Origin: Azospirillum baldaniorum | GTDB taxonomy: Bacteria; Pseudomonadota; Alphaproteobacteria; Azospirillales; Azospirillaceae | Reading direction: 5' to 3' | Assembly: GCF_003119195.2 (NCBI RefSeq) | Contig: NZ_CP022253.1 | Location: forward strand, 2,923,001-2,987,000 | Length of the DNA stretch: 64,000 nucleotides | Shown here: one piece after another, positions 54,215-63,307 of the stretch | Layout: every line of letters begins with the position of its first letter | How positions within the stretch are numbered: position 1 is the stretch's first letter | The notes under the pieces: generated by a model | The model's input: only the letters and a program-made list of their open reading frames with translations | Databases searched by the model: none | What the model was told of the DNA's origin: nothing | Program-made: the position numbers and the translations under genes

Positions 54215-54625
54215 TCAGTGGACCGTGGTCGCCGGCAGGGCGGCGCCAGACCCGGTCACCGCGGGCAGGCCGGCGGTGCCGGACACCGGACGGTTCATCT
54301 CGGCCAGACGCTTCTCGGCGGCGGCGGCGCGGGCCTGCGTCTCCTTCAGCTCGCGCTCCAGGTAGGAGACGCGGTCCGAAGAGCGGCGGGCGCGGCGGCG
54401 GTAGCGGCGCTGGGCGTTCCAGGCGACGACGCCGCCGGCCAGGAAGCCGATCACCAGAGCCACCAGCGTGGCGAGGTAGACCGGGACCTCCAGCGTGAAG
54501 GGCAGCGGCCAGAGCGACAGCGTGACCAAGCCACGGTTGGAGATGGCGAACAGCACCGCGGCCAGCGCGATGGGAACGGCGATGATGAGGGCGATGAAAC
54601 GCACGGGTGTTGTCCTCGTATCCAT
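54215..54625 (-). CDS. LapA-domain (DUF1049) membrane protein
   Basis: A 136-residue protein with two membrane helices (FIALIIAVPIALAAVLFAIS and VYLATLVALVIGFLAGGVVAW) and a coiled-coil C-terminal region (YLERELKETQARAAAAEKRL). This is the LapA shape: a lipopolysaccharide-assembly-linked protein (LapA/YciS) working with LapB. In alphaproteobacteria it often follows ihfB, as here. Start ATG 54625. lapB is not seen. Confidence 0.85.
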   Translation of the reverse strand: MDTRTTPVRFIALIIAVPIALAAVLFAISNRGLVTLSLWPLPFTLEVPVYLATLVALVIGFLAGGVVAWNAQRRYRRRARRSSDRVSYLERELKETQARAAAAEKRLAEMNRPVSGTAGLPAVTGSGAALPATTVH

Positions 54626-54692
54626 GATCGGGGGCCGGGGCAGCGCCGGGTCCGGGCCGATGACTCAGCGACGGTCTGTCAATGAACGGACA

Positions 54693-54977
54693 TCATTCGT
54701 CGGTGTTCAAGCGCTCGCGCAACTGTTTTCCGGTCTTGAAGAAGGGGATCGCCTTCTCACCGACCTCCACCGCCTCGCCGGTGCGCGGGTTCCGACCCGT
54801 GCGCGCGTCGCGGCGCTTGACCGAAAAGGCGCCGAATCCGCGCAGCTCCACCCGGTCGCCGCGGGCGAGCGCTTCGGAGATCTCGTCGAAGATGGTGCCG
54901 ACGATCTTTTCGATGTCGCGCTGGTACAGATGCGGATTGCGCTCCGCGAGCCGTTGAATCAGCTCTGATTTGGTCAT
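54693..54977 (-). CDS. ihfB: Integration host factor subunit beta
   Basis: A 94-residue HU-family DNA-bending protein. [33 protein letters not shown] is the dimerisation region; [29 protein letters not shown] is the DNA-binding arm with the intercalating Pro. IHF-beta rather than HU is favoured by the conserved [13 protein letters not shown] and length. It works with IhfA in nitrogen, phage and promoter architecture. Confidence 0.93.
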   Translation of the reverse strand: MTKSELIQRLAERNPHLYQRDIEKIVGTIFDEISEALARGDRVELRGFGAFSVKRRDARTGRNPRTGEAVEVGEKAIPFFKTGKQLRERLNTDE

Positions 54978-55251
54978 GGCGATTCCGTTTCCCCCGGTTC
55001 GAGCGCCCTTGGACCGCGCTCCTTGACCTGCGCGCAAGCGTGCCACCGGGTCCGGTGACCGTCAAGCTAAGCCTTTCTGGTGGAACCCTTTTCCCGGCAA
55101 CGCTCCGGCTTGCCCGACGGCCGCCGGGGAAAAGGCCCGAAATTTGATTAATCCGTCTTACGGATTGCCTTTGAACGCACCATTTCCGATGAGTTGGTTG
55201 GCACGGTCGCCATCGCCGGACTCGGTTGCCGGACTCGGTTGGAGGTTCGTC

Positions 55252-56070
55252 ATGACACACACTCACCACACCGGCCATCACACCGGCCCCGCCGACCCGC
55301 TGGCCGGCCTGCCCTACGCGGACCGCGTCCGCACGGTCACCACCGCCCAGGCGCTGGGCTGGCTGCGGGCGGGCTGGGCGGACCTGCGGGCGTCGGGCTG
55401 GGTCAGCCTCGCCTACGGCGCCCTGTTCGTCGCCATCGGATTCGCGCTGACCGGCGGGCTGGTCCTGGCCGGGATGGCCTATCTGATCGCGCCGATGATC
55501 GGCGCCTTCCTGCTGATCGCCCCGCTCCTGGCGCTCGGCCTCTACCGGATTTCCAAGGACGTCGAGGAGGGGCGGCGGCCCAGCCTGTGGCGGGCGCTGA
55601 CCGCGTGGCGGGCCAACCCCTACCACATCCTGACCGCCGGCCTGATCCTGATGCTCTATGTGATGATCTGGGCGCGGATGAACGTGGTGGCCTTCGCCCT
55701 GTTCTTCCCGCACGAGGCCATCGCGCTCGATCATTTCGTGGCGCAGATGTTCAGCCTGGACGGACTGGTCTTCACCGTCTTCATCACGGCGCTGGGCTTC
55801 GCCTTCGCCGCCTTCGCCTTCATCACCAACGTCACCGCCCTGCCGATGATGATGGACCGCCCGGTGGATGTCTTCGCCGCGGCGCTGGCCTCGGCGATGG
55901 CGGTGCTGCGCAACCCGCGGGTCATGGCGCTGTGGGCCGGGCTGATCGTGCTGGTGACCGGCGCCGGGCTGCTGACCGGCTTTCTGGGCCTGATCGTCGC
56001 CCTGCCCCTGGTCGGGCACGCGAGCTGGCACGCCTACCGCGACCTCATCAAGGAGGATGAGGAGGGGTGA
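55252..56070 (+). CDS. DUF2189-family membrane protein with His-rich N-terminus
   Basis: A 272-residue protein with five or six hydrophobic segments (GWVSLAYGALFVAIGFALTG, GMAYLIAPMIGAFLLIAPLLALGLYRISK, LMLYVMIW..., GLLTGFLGLIVALPLVGHASW) typical of DUF2189, a family of unknown function. The first 12 residues are His/Thr-rich (MTHTHHTGHHTG). GGAGG is seven bases before ATG 55252. It lies alone on the plus strand between ihfB and rpsA and ends with a strong terminator. Confidence 0.85.
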   Translation: MTHTHHTGHHTGPADPLAGLPYADRVRTVTTAQALGWLRAGWADLRASGWVSLAYGALFVAIGFALTGGLVLAGMAYLIAPMIGAFLLIAPLLALGLYRISKDVEEGRRPSLWRALTAWRANPYHILTAGLILMLYVMIWARMNVVAFALFFPHEAIALDHFVAQMFSLDGLVFTVFITALGFAFAAFAFITNVTALPMMMDRPVDVFAAALASAMAVLRNPRVMALWAGLIVLVTGAGLLTGFLGLIVALPLVGHASWHAYRDLIKEDEEG

Positions 56071-56087
56071 GAGCGGTTTGAAAAAGG

Positions 56088-56122
56088 AAAAAGCCGCCGC
56101 GGGGTGACCGCGGCGGCTTTTT
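56088..56122 (+). terminator. Rho-independent terminator of the DUF2189 gene
   Basis: AAAAGCCGCCGCGG (56089-56102) pairs with CCGCGGCGGCTTTT (56108-56121) around a GGTGA loop, followed by TTCTTT. The A/T ends make it bidirectional, so it may also stop rpsA transcription from the other side. Confidence 0.88.
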
Positions 56123-56146
56123 CTTTGGCGTAGGTATGGGAGACGG

Positions 56147-56187
56147 GCCCCCTCCCCGACCCTCCCCCGCTGACGCAGGGGAGGGAG
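56147..56187. repeat. GC-rich intergenic inverted repeat, copy D (short)
   Basis: CCTCCCCGACCCTCCCCCGCTGACGCAGGGGAGGG carries the CCCTCCCCCGC/GCAGGGGAGGG arms seen in copies A and B. It is a single hairpin, just downstream of rpsA. Confidence 0.7.
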
Positions 56188-56199
56188 ATGGGAAGGACC

Positions 56200-57909
56200 T
56201 TACTCCTCGCCGGTCTGCTGCTTGCGCTTCAGAGCCGCACCCAGGATGTCGCCCAGCGAGGCGCCCGAGTCGGACGAACCGTACTCGGCCATCGCCTGCT
56301 TCTCCTCCTCCATCTCGCGGGCCTTGATGGACAGCGAGATGCGGCGGGAGCCGCGGTCGATCTGGGTGACCTTCGCGTCGACCTTCTCGCCGACGGCGAA
56401 GCGGTCCGGACGCTGCTCCGAACGGTCGCGGGACAGGTCCGACTTGCGGATGAAGCCGGTGTAGCCCTCGCCGACCGTGACCTCGATGCCACCGTCGGTG
56501 ACCTGGGTGACGGTGCAGGTGACGACCTCGTTCTTCTTCAGGCCGGCCGTGGCAGCCTCGAACGGATCGTTCGCAAGCTGCTTGATGCCGAGGGAGATGC
56601 GCTCCTTCTCGACGTCGACGTCCAGGACCTTGACCTTGACGCGGTCGCCCTTCTTGTACTCGGCGATGGCCTCCTCACCCGACTTGTTCCAGTCGAGGTC
56701 GGACATGTGGACCATGCCGTCGATGTCGCCCGGCAGACCGACGAACAGACCGAACTCGGTGATGTTCTTGACCTCGCCTTCCAGCTCCGTGCCCGGGCCG
56801 AACTTGTCGAGGAAGGTCTCCCACGGGTTGTCCAGGCACTGCTTGAGGCCCAGGCTGATGCGGCGCTTCTGCGGATCGACGTCCAGGACCATGACCTCGA
56901 CTTCCTGAGACGTCGACACGATCTTGCCCGGATGGACGTTCTTCTTCGTCCAGGACATCTCCGAAACGTGCACCAGGCCCTCGATCCCCGGCTCCAGCTC
57001 CACGAAGGCGCCGTAGTCGGTGATGTTGGTGACGCGACCCTTGAACCGCGAGCTGACCGGGTACTTGGCTTCCACGCCTTCCCACGGATCGGCTTCCAGC
57101 TGCTTCATGCCGAGGCTGATGCGCTGGGTCTCCGGGTTGAAGCGGATGACCTGGACCGTGACGGTCTGGCCGATCTGCAGGGCCTCGGACGGGTGGTTGA
57201 TGCGGCGCCACGCGATGTCGGTGACGTGCAGCAGGCCGTCGACACCACCCAGATCCACGAACGCGCCGTAGTCGGTGATGTTCTTGACCACACCCTGCAG
57301 AACCTGGCCTTCCTTGAGGTTGGCCACCAACTCCGAACGGGCCTCGGCGCGGCTCTCTTCGAGAACGGCGCGACGCGACACGACGATGTTGCCGCGCGAG
57401 CGGTCCATCTTCAGGATCTGGAACGGCTGCGGGGTGCCCAGCAGCGGGGAGATGTCGCGGACCGGACGGATGTCCACCTGCGAACCCGGCAGGAACGCCA
57501 CGGCGCCCGACAGGTCGACGGTGAAGCCGCCCTTGACGCGGCCGAAGATGACGCCGGTGACGCGGGTCTGGTCCTGGAAGGACTTCTCCAGCAGCGCCCA
57601 GGCCTCTTCACGCTTGGCCTTCTCACGCGACAGAACGGCTTCGCCGTTCTTGTCTTCCATGCGCTCCAGATACACCTCGACGGTGTCGCCCGCCTTCAGC
57701 TCGGGCGGCTGGCCGGCAACGGCGAATTCCTTCAGCGCGACGCGGCCTTCCGACTTCAGGCCGACGTCGATGGTGACCATGTCGTTCTCGACAGAGACGA
57801 CGCGGCCCTTGACGACCGAGCCTTCGAGGGACTCGGCCGTGCCGAGCGACTCCTCAAGCAGAGCCGCAAAGCTTTCCTTCTCGCCGGTCCGGGCCATAGC
57901 TTGTGCCAT
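56200..57909 (-). CDS. rpsA: 30S ribosomal protein S1
   Basis: A 569-residue protein of six S1/OB domains, including VVSVENDMVTIDVGLKSEGRV, VTGVIFGRVKGGFTVDLSG, VVKNITDYGAFVDLGGVDGLLH, VTNITDYGAFVELEPGIEGLVH and VKNITEFGLFVGLPGDIDGMVH. It binds mRNA on the 30S subunit and helps unfold leaders. AGGAG lies five bases before ATG 57909. It follows aroA-cmk, the usual bacterial order. A short acidic/Lys tail ends the protein. Confidence 0.97.
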   Translation of the reverse strand: MAQAMARTGEKESFAALLEESLGTAESLEGSVVKGRVVSVENDMVTIDVGLKSEGRVALKEFAVAGQPPELKAGDTVEVYLERMEDKNGEAVLSREKAKREEAWALLEKSFQDQTRVTGVIFGRVKGGFTVDLSGAVAFLPGSQVDIRPVRDISPLLGTPQPFQILKMDRSRGNIVVSRRAVLEESRAEARSELVANLKEGQVLQGVVKNITDYGAFVDLGGVDGLLHVTDIAWRRINHPSEALQIGQTVTVQVIRFNPETQRISLGMKQLEADPWEGVEAKYPVSSRFKGRVTNITDYGAFVELEPGIEGLVHVSEMSWTKKNVHPGKIVSTSQEVEVMVLDVDPQKRRISLGLKQCLDNPWETFLDKFGPGTELEGEVKNITEFGLFVGLPGDIDGMVHMSDLDWNKSGEEAIAEYKKGDRVKVKVLDVDVEKERISLGIKQLANDPFEAATAGLKKNEVVTCTVTQVTDGGIEVTVGEGYTGFIRKSDLSRDRSEQRPDRFAVGEKVDAKVTQIDRGSRRISLSIKAREMEEEKQAMAEYGSSDSGASLGDILGAALKRKQQTGEE

Positions 57910-58064
57910 TGAAACTCCTAAGGTTGGCCGAAAGCGATCCCGCCATGGTCCGTCCCGCGGCAAAACGGGCCGGCCCCCGATGGGACCACCGCGCCGGGCA
58001 CCACGCCCGGCGACTTGGTTGACATATGTTCCGTTGGAGGGCCGAAGCGCCCGGACCCTGATGC

Positions 58065-58727
58065 TCAGACCTTGGGGCCGAAACCGGTTTTCGTTCCGAT
58101 AAAGGCGGTCGCCGCTGCGAACGCCTGGTCGGCGTCGAGGGCGGAGGTATCAAGCACAAAAGCGTCGGCAGCCGGCAGGAGCGGTGCTACCGTCCTCTGG
58201 CTGTCGCGCGCGTCACGGGCCTTCATGTCCTCCAGGACGTCGGACGGTATAGCCGGAATCCCGCGTTCCCGCAACTCCTTGAGTCGCCGTTCGGCCCGCA
58301 CCTCCACCGAAGCGGTAACGAACAGCTTGGCATCGGCGTTCGGGCATACGACCGTTCCGACATCCCGCCCGTCCAGCACCGCCCCCGGCGCGCCGCCGGG
58401 CGGGGTCGCGGCGAACGTCCGCTGGAATTCGAGCAGGGCGGCCCGCACCGCCGGCACCGCGGCGACCTTGGAAGCCGCCTGCGCCGCGTCGTCGTTGCGC
58501 AGGGCCGGGTCGTTCAGGATGCCGTCGTCCGGCCGCAGCGCGCGGGCGGCCTGGGCCGCGGCCTCCGCGTCCGCCGGGTCGCCGCCGGCGCGCAGGACGC
58601 TGACGCCGACCGCGCGGTAGAGCGCCCCGGTGTCGAGATGCGCGAAGCCGTAGGCCTGGGCAACCCGCTTGGACAGCGTGCCCTTGCCCGCGGCGGCGGG
58701 GCCGTCGATGGCGATGACCAGACCCAT
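58065..58727 (-). CDS. cmk: Cytidylate kinase
   Basis: A 220-residue P-loop kinase converting (d)CMP to (d)CDP. Walker [10 protein letters not shown] is at residues 9-17, substrate region [46 protein letters not shown] and the lid [15 protein letters not shown] follow. It starts five bases after the aroA stop and precedes rpsA. An open frame upstream of ATG 58727 is only the shadow of aroA. Confidence 0.95.
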   Translation of the reverse strand: MGLVIAIDGPAAAGKGTLSKRVAQAYGFAHLDTGALYRAVGVSVLRAGGDPADAEAAAQAARALRPDDGILNDPALRNDDAAQAASKVAAVPAVRAALLEFQRTFAATPPGGAPGAVLDGRDVGTVVCPNADAKLFVTASVEVRAERRLKELRERGIPAIPSDVLEDMKARDARDSQRTVAPLLPAADAFVLDTSALDADQAFAAATAFIGTKTGFGPKV

Positions 58728-58732
58728 CGCCC

Positions 58733-60070
58733 TCACGCCCCCGCGATCTTGGCGCCGACGCCGTTCATCAGGGCGACGAAGCCGGGGAAGCTGGTGTCGA
58801 TGAAGGCGCCGTCGTCCACCTGCACCGGCTCGGATGTGGCCATGCCCAGCACCAGGAAGCTCATGGCGATGCGGTGGTCCATGGCGGTGGCGACGGTGGC
58901 GCCGCCCTGCGGCGGCTTGCCGGTGCCGTAGACGGTCAGGCTGTCGTCGGCCCCGACCTCGACCTTCACGCCGCACTTGGTCAGCCCGTCGGCGACCATG
59001 GCGAGGCGGTCGCTCTCCTTCACGCGCAGTTCCTTCAGGCCGAGCATGACGGTGGTGCCCTCCGCACAGGCCGCGGCGGCGGCGAGGATCGGATACTCGT
59101 CGATCATGCTGGGGGCGCGGTCCGCCGGGACGACGATGCCCTTGAGCGGGCCGTGCTTCACCCGCAGGTCGGCCACCGGCTCGCCCGCCTCGTCGCGGCG
59201 GTTCTCGAAGGCGATGTTCGCGCCCATCTCGACCAGCGTGTCGTAGAGGCCGGTGCGGCGCGGATTCATGCCGACGCCGGGGAGCAGCAGCTCCGAGCCG
59301 GGGCGCAGCAGCGCCGCGACCGCCGGGAAGGCGGCGGAGCTGGGGTCGGCGGGTACGACGATCTCGCGCCCGGTCAGCTCCGGCTGGCCGACGACGGACA
59401 CGGCGAGCGCGCCGTCCTCCATCCGCTCGGTCGTCACGGTGGCGCCGAAATGGCGCAGCATCAGCTCGGTGTGGTCGCGGGTCGGCTCCGCCTCGATCAC
59501 GGTGGTGGTGCCGGCGGTGTTCAGGCCGCAGAGGATGACCGCCGACTTCACCTGGGCGGAGGCCACCGGCAGGCGGTAGGTGATCGGCACGGTGCGGTCG
59601 CTGCCGACCACGGCCAGCGGCAGCCGTCCGCCGGAGCGTCCGACGAAGCGCGCGCCCATCTGCTCCAGCGGGCCGGTCACGCGGGCCATCGGGCGCTTGT
59701 TCAGCGAGGCGTCGCCGGTGAAGACACAGGTGATCGGATGCGACGCGACGAGGCCCATCAGCAGGCGCGCCGCCGTGCCGCTGTTGCCCATGTCGAGCAC
59801 CTGCGCCGGCTCGCCCAGACCGCCCAGACCGACGCCGCGCACGCGCCACACGCCGTCCCCGCCGCGCTCCGCCTGGGCGCCGAGCAGACGCATGGCGGCG
59901 GCGGTGTTCAGCACGTCCTCCCCTTCCAGCAGGCCGTGGATGACGGTCTCGCCCACAGCAACGGCGCCCAGCATCAGCGACCGGTGCGAAATCGACTTGT
60001 CGCCCGGCACGCGGATGGTGCCGGCCAGCGCGCCGGTGGAGGATGAGCGAAGCGGCTTCGCCTGCAGCAT
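58733..60070 (-). CDS. aroA: 3-phosphoshikimate 1-carboxyvinyltransferase (EPSP synthase)
   Basis: A 445-residue enzyme making EPSP from shikimate-3-phosphate and PEP. PEP/S3P residues Lys25, Ser26 and Arg30 lie in [10 protein letters not shown]. The overall segments ([72 protein letters not shown]) are of the class II type. In [11 protein letters not shown], Gly98 stands where the CP4 enzyme has Ala. GGGGAG before ATG 60070. It is first gene of the aroA-cmk-rpsA order. Confidence 0.95.
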   Translation of the reverse strand: MLQAKPLRSSSTGALAGTIRVPGDKSISHRSLMLGAVAVGETVIHGLLEGEDVLNTAAAMRLLGAQAERGGDGVWRVRGVGLGGLGEPAQVLDMGNSGTAARLLMGLVASHPITCVFTGDASLNKRPMARVTGPLEQMGARFVGRSGGRLPLAVVGSDRTVPITYRLPVASAQVKSAVILCGLNTAGTTTVIEAEPTRDHTELMLRHFGATVTTERMEDGALAVSVVGQPELTGREIVVPADPSSAAFPAVAALLRPGSELLLPGVGMNPRRTGLYDTLVEMGANIAFENRRDEAGEPVADLRVKHGPLKGIVVPADRAPSMIDEYPILAAAAACAEGTTVMLGLKELRVKESDRLAMVADGLTKCGVKVEVGADDSLTVYGTGKPPQGGATVATAMDHRIAMSFLVLGMATSEPVQVDDGAFIDTSFPGFVALMNGVGAKIAGA

Positions 60071-60157
60071 GGGAGGGCTCCCCAGACAAGAATGTGACCA
60101 GGGCGGAGTACCTAGCACAGCGGGCAGGGCGATGCGAGCGATGCGCGGCTCACGCGA

Positions 60158-61948
60158 TCAGTCGCCGACCGCCACCCCCTCGCGCCGGGTGTCGGCGCCG
60201 CCGGACAGCCCCGGACCGGTCACCACGATCGCCTGGGTGCCGGAGGTCAGCTCCATCGCCTTGACCGTGTGCCCCCGCGCCTCCAGCGCCGCGATCCAGC
60301 CCTCCGCCTCGGTGCCCTGCTCCAGCTCGGTCGGGCCGTTGCGGCTGCCGAAGTTGGGGGCGTCCACCGCCGCCTGCGGGTCGAGGTTCCAGTCGAGCAG
60401 CGCGACCAGCGTCTTGCCCACGTAATTGATGATGTTGCTGCCGCCCGGCGACCCCACCGAGGCCACCAGGACTCCGTCGCGGAAGACCAGGGTCGGCGCC
60501 ATCGAGCTGCGCGGGCGCTTGCCCGGCTCCACACGGTTGGCGACCGGCTTGCCGTCCTCCGTCGGGGTGAAGGCGAAGTCGGTCAGCTCGTTGTTCAACA
60601 GGAAGCCGCGCACCATCAGACGGGAGCCGAAGCCGTCCTCGATGGTGGTGGTCATGGCGACGGCGTTGCCCGCCCCGTCCACCACGGAGATGTGGCTGGT
60701 GCCATGCTCCTCGGCCTCGGCGAAGCCCCAGGCGCGGCCTTCCCGGAAGGGCGGCTCGCCCGCCTGCGCCTTGCCCATCGACCGCTCGCCGACCAGGGCG
60801 GCGCGGCTCGCCAGATAGCCGCGGTCGAGCAGCCCCTTCACCGGCACCGACACGAAATCGGGGTCGGCCAGGTAGAGCCCGCGGTCGGCGAAGGCGAGTC
60901 GCCCGGCCTCCGACAGCCAATGCGCCGCCAGCGCCGGATCGCCGCGGGTGGCGGCCATGTCGCGGCCCTCCAGGACGGCCAGCATCTGCAACACCGCGAC
61001 CCCACCGGAGCTGGGCGGCCCCATGCCGCACAGGGTGTAGACACGGTAGGAACCGCAGACCGGTTCCCGTTCCTTGACCCGGTAGGCCTTCAGGTCGGCC
61101 TCGGTCATGTCGCCGGGGTTGGTGGGATGGCCGGTCACCGCCTTGACGAGGTCGGCGGCGATCGGGCCCTCGTAGAAGGCGGCGGAGCCTTTCTCAGCGA
61201 TGGCGCGCAGGGTCGCCGCAAACTCGGGGTTCTTCAGCACATGGCCGACCGGCCAGGGCGTGCCGTCCGGCTGGTAGAAATAGGCGCGGGCCGCCGGGTT
61301 GGCCGGCAGGTGCTTCTCCATCGCCAGCTGGCCATTCAGCCGCGGGCTGACCGTGAAGCCGTTCTCGGCCAGCGCGATGGCGCGCTCGAACAGGCGGGGC
61401 CAGGGCAGTTTGCCGTGCGTGCGGTGGGCGTGCTCCAGCAGCATCACCGTGCCCGGCACCCCGACGGACCGCCCGCCGACCACAGCGTCGTAGAAGGGCA
61501 TCGGCTTGCCGTCGGCCCTCAGGAAACGCTCCGGAGTCGCCGCGGCCGGCGCCGTCTCGCGCCCGTCGAGGGAAGTCACCGCCTTCGTTGCGGCGTCGTA
61601 ATGGACCAGGAAGGCGCCGCCCCCGACGCCGGAGCTTTGCGGCTCCACCAGATTGAGGACGAGTTGCACGGCGATCGCCGCGTCCACCGTGCTGCCGCCT
61701 GCGCGCAGGATCTCCCGCCCGGCCTCCGCCGCCAGCGGATTCGCGGCGGCCACCATATGGCGCGTGGCGGTGTCGACGCTGCGGCTGCCGCGCCCGGTCG
61801 CGCGCTCCGGCGCCACGTCGCCCGCAGCGGAAGGAGTCGTGGAAGGCGACGTGGACGGCGCCGTCTGGGCTAGGGCCTCCAGCGGCAGCGCCGCCAGCAG
61901 GCCGGCGGACAGCAACGCCCGCCAGCGGCGGAACAGCAGGATCGGCAT
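60158..61948 (-). CDS. ggt: Gamma-glutamyltransferase
   Basis: A 596-residue exported Ntn-hydrolase that hydrolyses or transfers gamma-glutamyl groups, e.g. from glutathione, in the periplasm. Signal peptide residues 1-27 (cut after LEALA). The autoproteolytic nucleophile is Thr417 in EEHGTSHISVVD, splitting large and small subunits. SGVGGGAFLVHY, GGPPSSGG-like MGPPSSGGVA, TTTIEDGFGS and SVGSPGGSNIIN are further family blocks. It is monocistronic between aroA and the divergent zinc-ribbon gene. Confidence 0.95.
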   Translation of the reverse strand: MPILLFRRWRALLSAGLLAALPLEALAQTAPSTSPSTTPSAAGDVAPERATGRGSRSVDTATRHMVAAANPLAAEAGREILRAGGSTVDAAIAVQLVLNLVEPQSSGVGGGAFLVHYDAATKAVTSLDGRETAPAAATPERFLRADGKPMPFYDAVVGGRSVGVPGTVMLLEHAHRTHGKLPWPRLFERAIALAENGFTVSPRLNGQLAMEKHLPANPAARAYFYQPDGTPWPVGHVLKNPEFAATLRAIAEKGSAAFYEGPIAADLVKAVTGHPTNPGDMTEADLKAYRVKEREPVCGSYRVYTLCGMGPPSSGGVAVLQMLAVLEGRDMAATRGDPALAAHWLSEAGRLAFADRGLYLADPDFVSVPVKGLLDRGYLASRAALVGERSMGKAQAGEPPFREGRAWGFAEAEEHGTSHISVVDGAGNAVAMTTTIEDGFGSRLMVRGFLLNNELTDFAFTPTEDGKPVANRVEPGKRPRSSMAPTLVFRDGVLVASVGSPGGSNIINYVGKTLVALLDWNLDPQAAVDAPNFGSRNGPTELEQGTEAEGWIAALEARGHTVKAMELTSGTQAIVVTGPGLSGGADTRREGVAVGD

Positions 61949-62068
61949 CGGCTTCCTCCCCCATTATCATGGTATCCTTGTCGGCGGCCCGGAGGACCAC
62001 CGCAGGGTGAAGTTTGGCACCGGCCGCCGGCCCCGCCAGTTTGCCAACGACATTCAGCGAACTTTTTT

Positions 62069-62097
62069 TTGACAAGCGCCCGCTGGCGTGGCAAAGG
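62069..62097 (+). promoter_or_regulatory. Possible promoter of the zinc-ribbon gene
   Basis: TTGACA (62069-62074) follows an eight-T run. No good TATAAT-like box is found at 17 bases, only GCAAAG. The T-tract plus -35 is suggestive. It could also be an upstream element of some other promoter type. Confidence 0.35.
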
Positions 62098-62154
62098 GCG
62101 CGGCTTGCAATTCCCGAATTGGGCATTCCCTAGGAACGTGACGGAGGACGAGGC

Positions 62155-62553
62155 GTGGCCAAACCCGAATGGGGCGTCAAGCGCATCTGCCCGAGCTGTG
62201 GCGCGCGCTATTACGATCTGCGCAAGGACCCGCCGGTGTGCCCGAGCTGCGGAGCGCAGTTCGATCCCGAGGCGTTGCTGAAGTCCCGCAAGGCGCGCCC
62301 GGCGCCGGTTGACGATGTCAAGAAGGCCCCGGTGGTCTCCTCGGAGGACGAGGATACCGAGACCGAGACTGAGGACGAAGAGTCGACGGAACTCGACGAG
62401 GTTGAGGACGATGTGTCCGTCGACGACATCGAGGAAACCGACGAGACGCCTGAGGACGAGGACGATGTCCTGATCGAGGACACCTCGGAACTGGGCGAGG
62501 ACGACATGGACGAGGTCGTCGACGTCGAAGGCGAGGACGAGGAGGAGCGCTGA
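62155..62553 (+). CDS. TIGR02300-type zinc-ribbon protein with acidic tail
   Basis: A 132-residue protein. The N-terminus WGVKRICPSCGARYYDLRKDPPVCPSCGAQF carries two CPSC knuckles, a rubredoxin-like zinc ribbon; the FYDLN-like YYDLRKDPPVCP segment identifies the TIGR02300 family. After about residue 60 the chain is almost all Asp/Glu. Such proteins are alphaproteobacterial and of unknown role, possibly interacting with nucleic-acid proteins. GTG start at 62155. Upstream of the tRNA gene. Confidence 0.88.
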   Translation: MAKPEWGVKRICPSCGARYYDLRKDPPVCPSCGAQFDPEALLKSRKARPAPVDDVKKAPVVSSEDEDTETETEDEESTELDEVEDDVSVDDIEETDETPEDEDDVLIEDTSELGEDDMDEVVDVEGEDEEER

Positions 62554-62694
62554 TCCGCGCTCCCCTAGGAAGACGGGTGCGGCGGGGCGGAAAAAAGGTG
62601 GGCGGGGCTGAATTTTTCTCTTGCATCAGACCCCCGTCCTGACCAATATCCCGCTCCACCGAGGCAGGCCGCAAGGCTCGCCGCCCAGAGTTTC

Positions 62695-62770
<76 letters not shown>

Positions 62771-62777
62771 AACACCT

Positions 62778-62809
62778 GAAGGGCCTGCGCATCACCGCGC
62801 GGGCCCTTC
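62778..62809 (+). terminator. Terminator-like hairpin after tRNA-Ala
   Basis: GAAGGGCC (62778-62785) pairs with GGCCCTTC (62802-62809), with an inner GCGC/GCGC pairing. A T-rich tract lies about 12 bases on. Also CCTGAA and TTCAGG flank it for a larger fold. Confidence 0.7.
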
Positions 62810-62939
62810 GGCGTTTCAGGTTCTTTTTCTTCCCGTTCTTTCCAGCACCACCGTCTTGACAGGCGTCAAGGAAGGCTCTTTGGTCGGGCGGCACCGTCGG
62901 CTTCCGCCGATTCCCCTTCCCTCCCGCTTCGGACACGCC

Positions 62940-63218
62940 ATGGCCGACATCCTGATCGCCAACACCCTGACGGGCGAGACCACCCTGGGCGCACTGAACG
63001 CCGTCGATCCGGACGCCGTGGGCCGGCTGGCGCAGATCCACCCGGTCTTCAACCCCGGCGTCGGCGTGCCGGACAGCGCCAGCCTGGGCGATCTCGCCAA
63101 GGCCACCGGCATCCCGCTGGACGTGCTGCTGGCCACGGCGCGCGGCGCCATCCATGTCACCGCCCCGGCCGGCGGCTGCGGCTGCGGAAGCGGCGGCTGC
63201 GGCACCCCCAAGCACTGA
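62940..63218 (+). CDS. Small protein with Cys/Gly-rich C-terminus
   Basis: A 92-residue protein. The N-terminal 70 residues (ILIANTLTGETTLGALNAVDPDAVGRLAQIHPVFNPGVGVPDSASLGDLAKATGIPLDVLLATARGAI) have a DUF1858-like pattern of a short helical domain. The end is GGCGCGSGGCG with four Cys, suggesting metal or cluster binding. ATG 62940. It is between tRNA-Ala and a pirin gene, which follows by 89 bases. Function unknown. Confidence 0.68.
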   Translation: MADILIANTLTGETTLGALNAVDPDAVGRLAQIHPVFNPGVGVPDSASLGDLAKATGIPLDVLLATARGAIHVTAPAGGCGCGSGGCGTPKH

Positions 63219-63307
63219 ACGCTTTCCCCCTCCCATTCGCGGCGCCGGTCCCCACCTGTTGGTGGCACCCACCATTGGGACCAGGCTTCGGGAACGGGAG
63301 AACAAGC

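Noticed and set aside
58065-60089. A 674-residue cmk fusion
   Set aside because: Residues before [10 protein letters not shown] are aroA read in the wrong frame.
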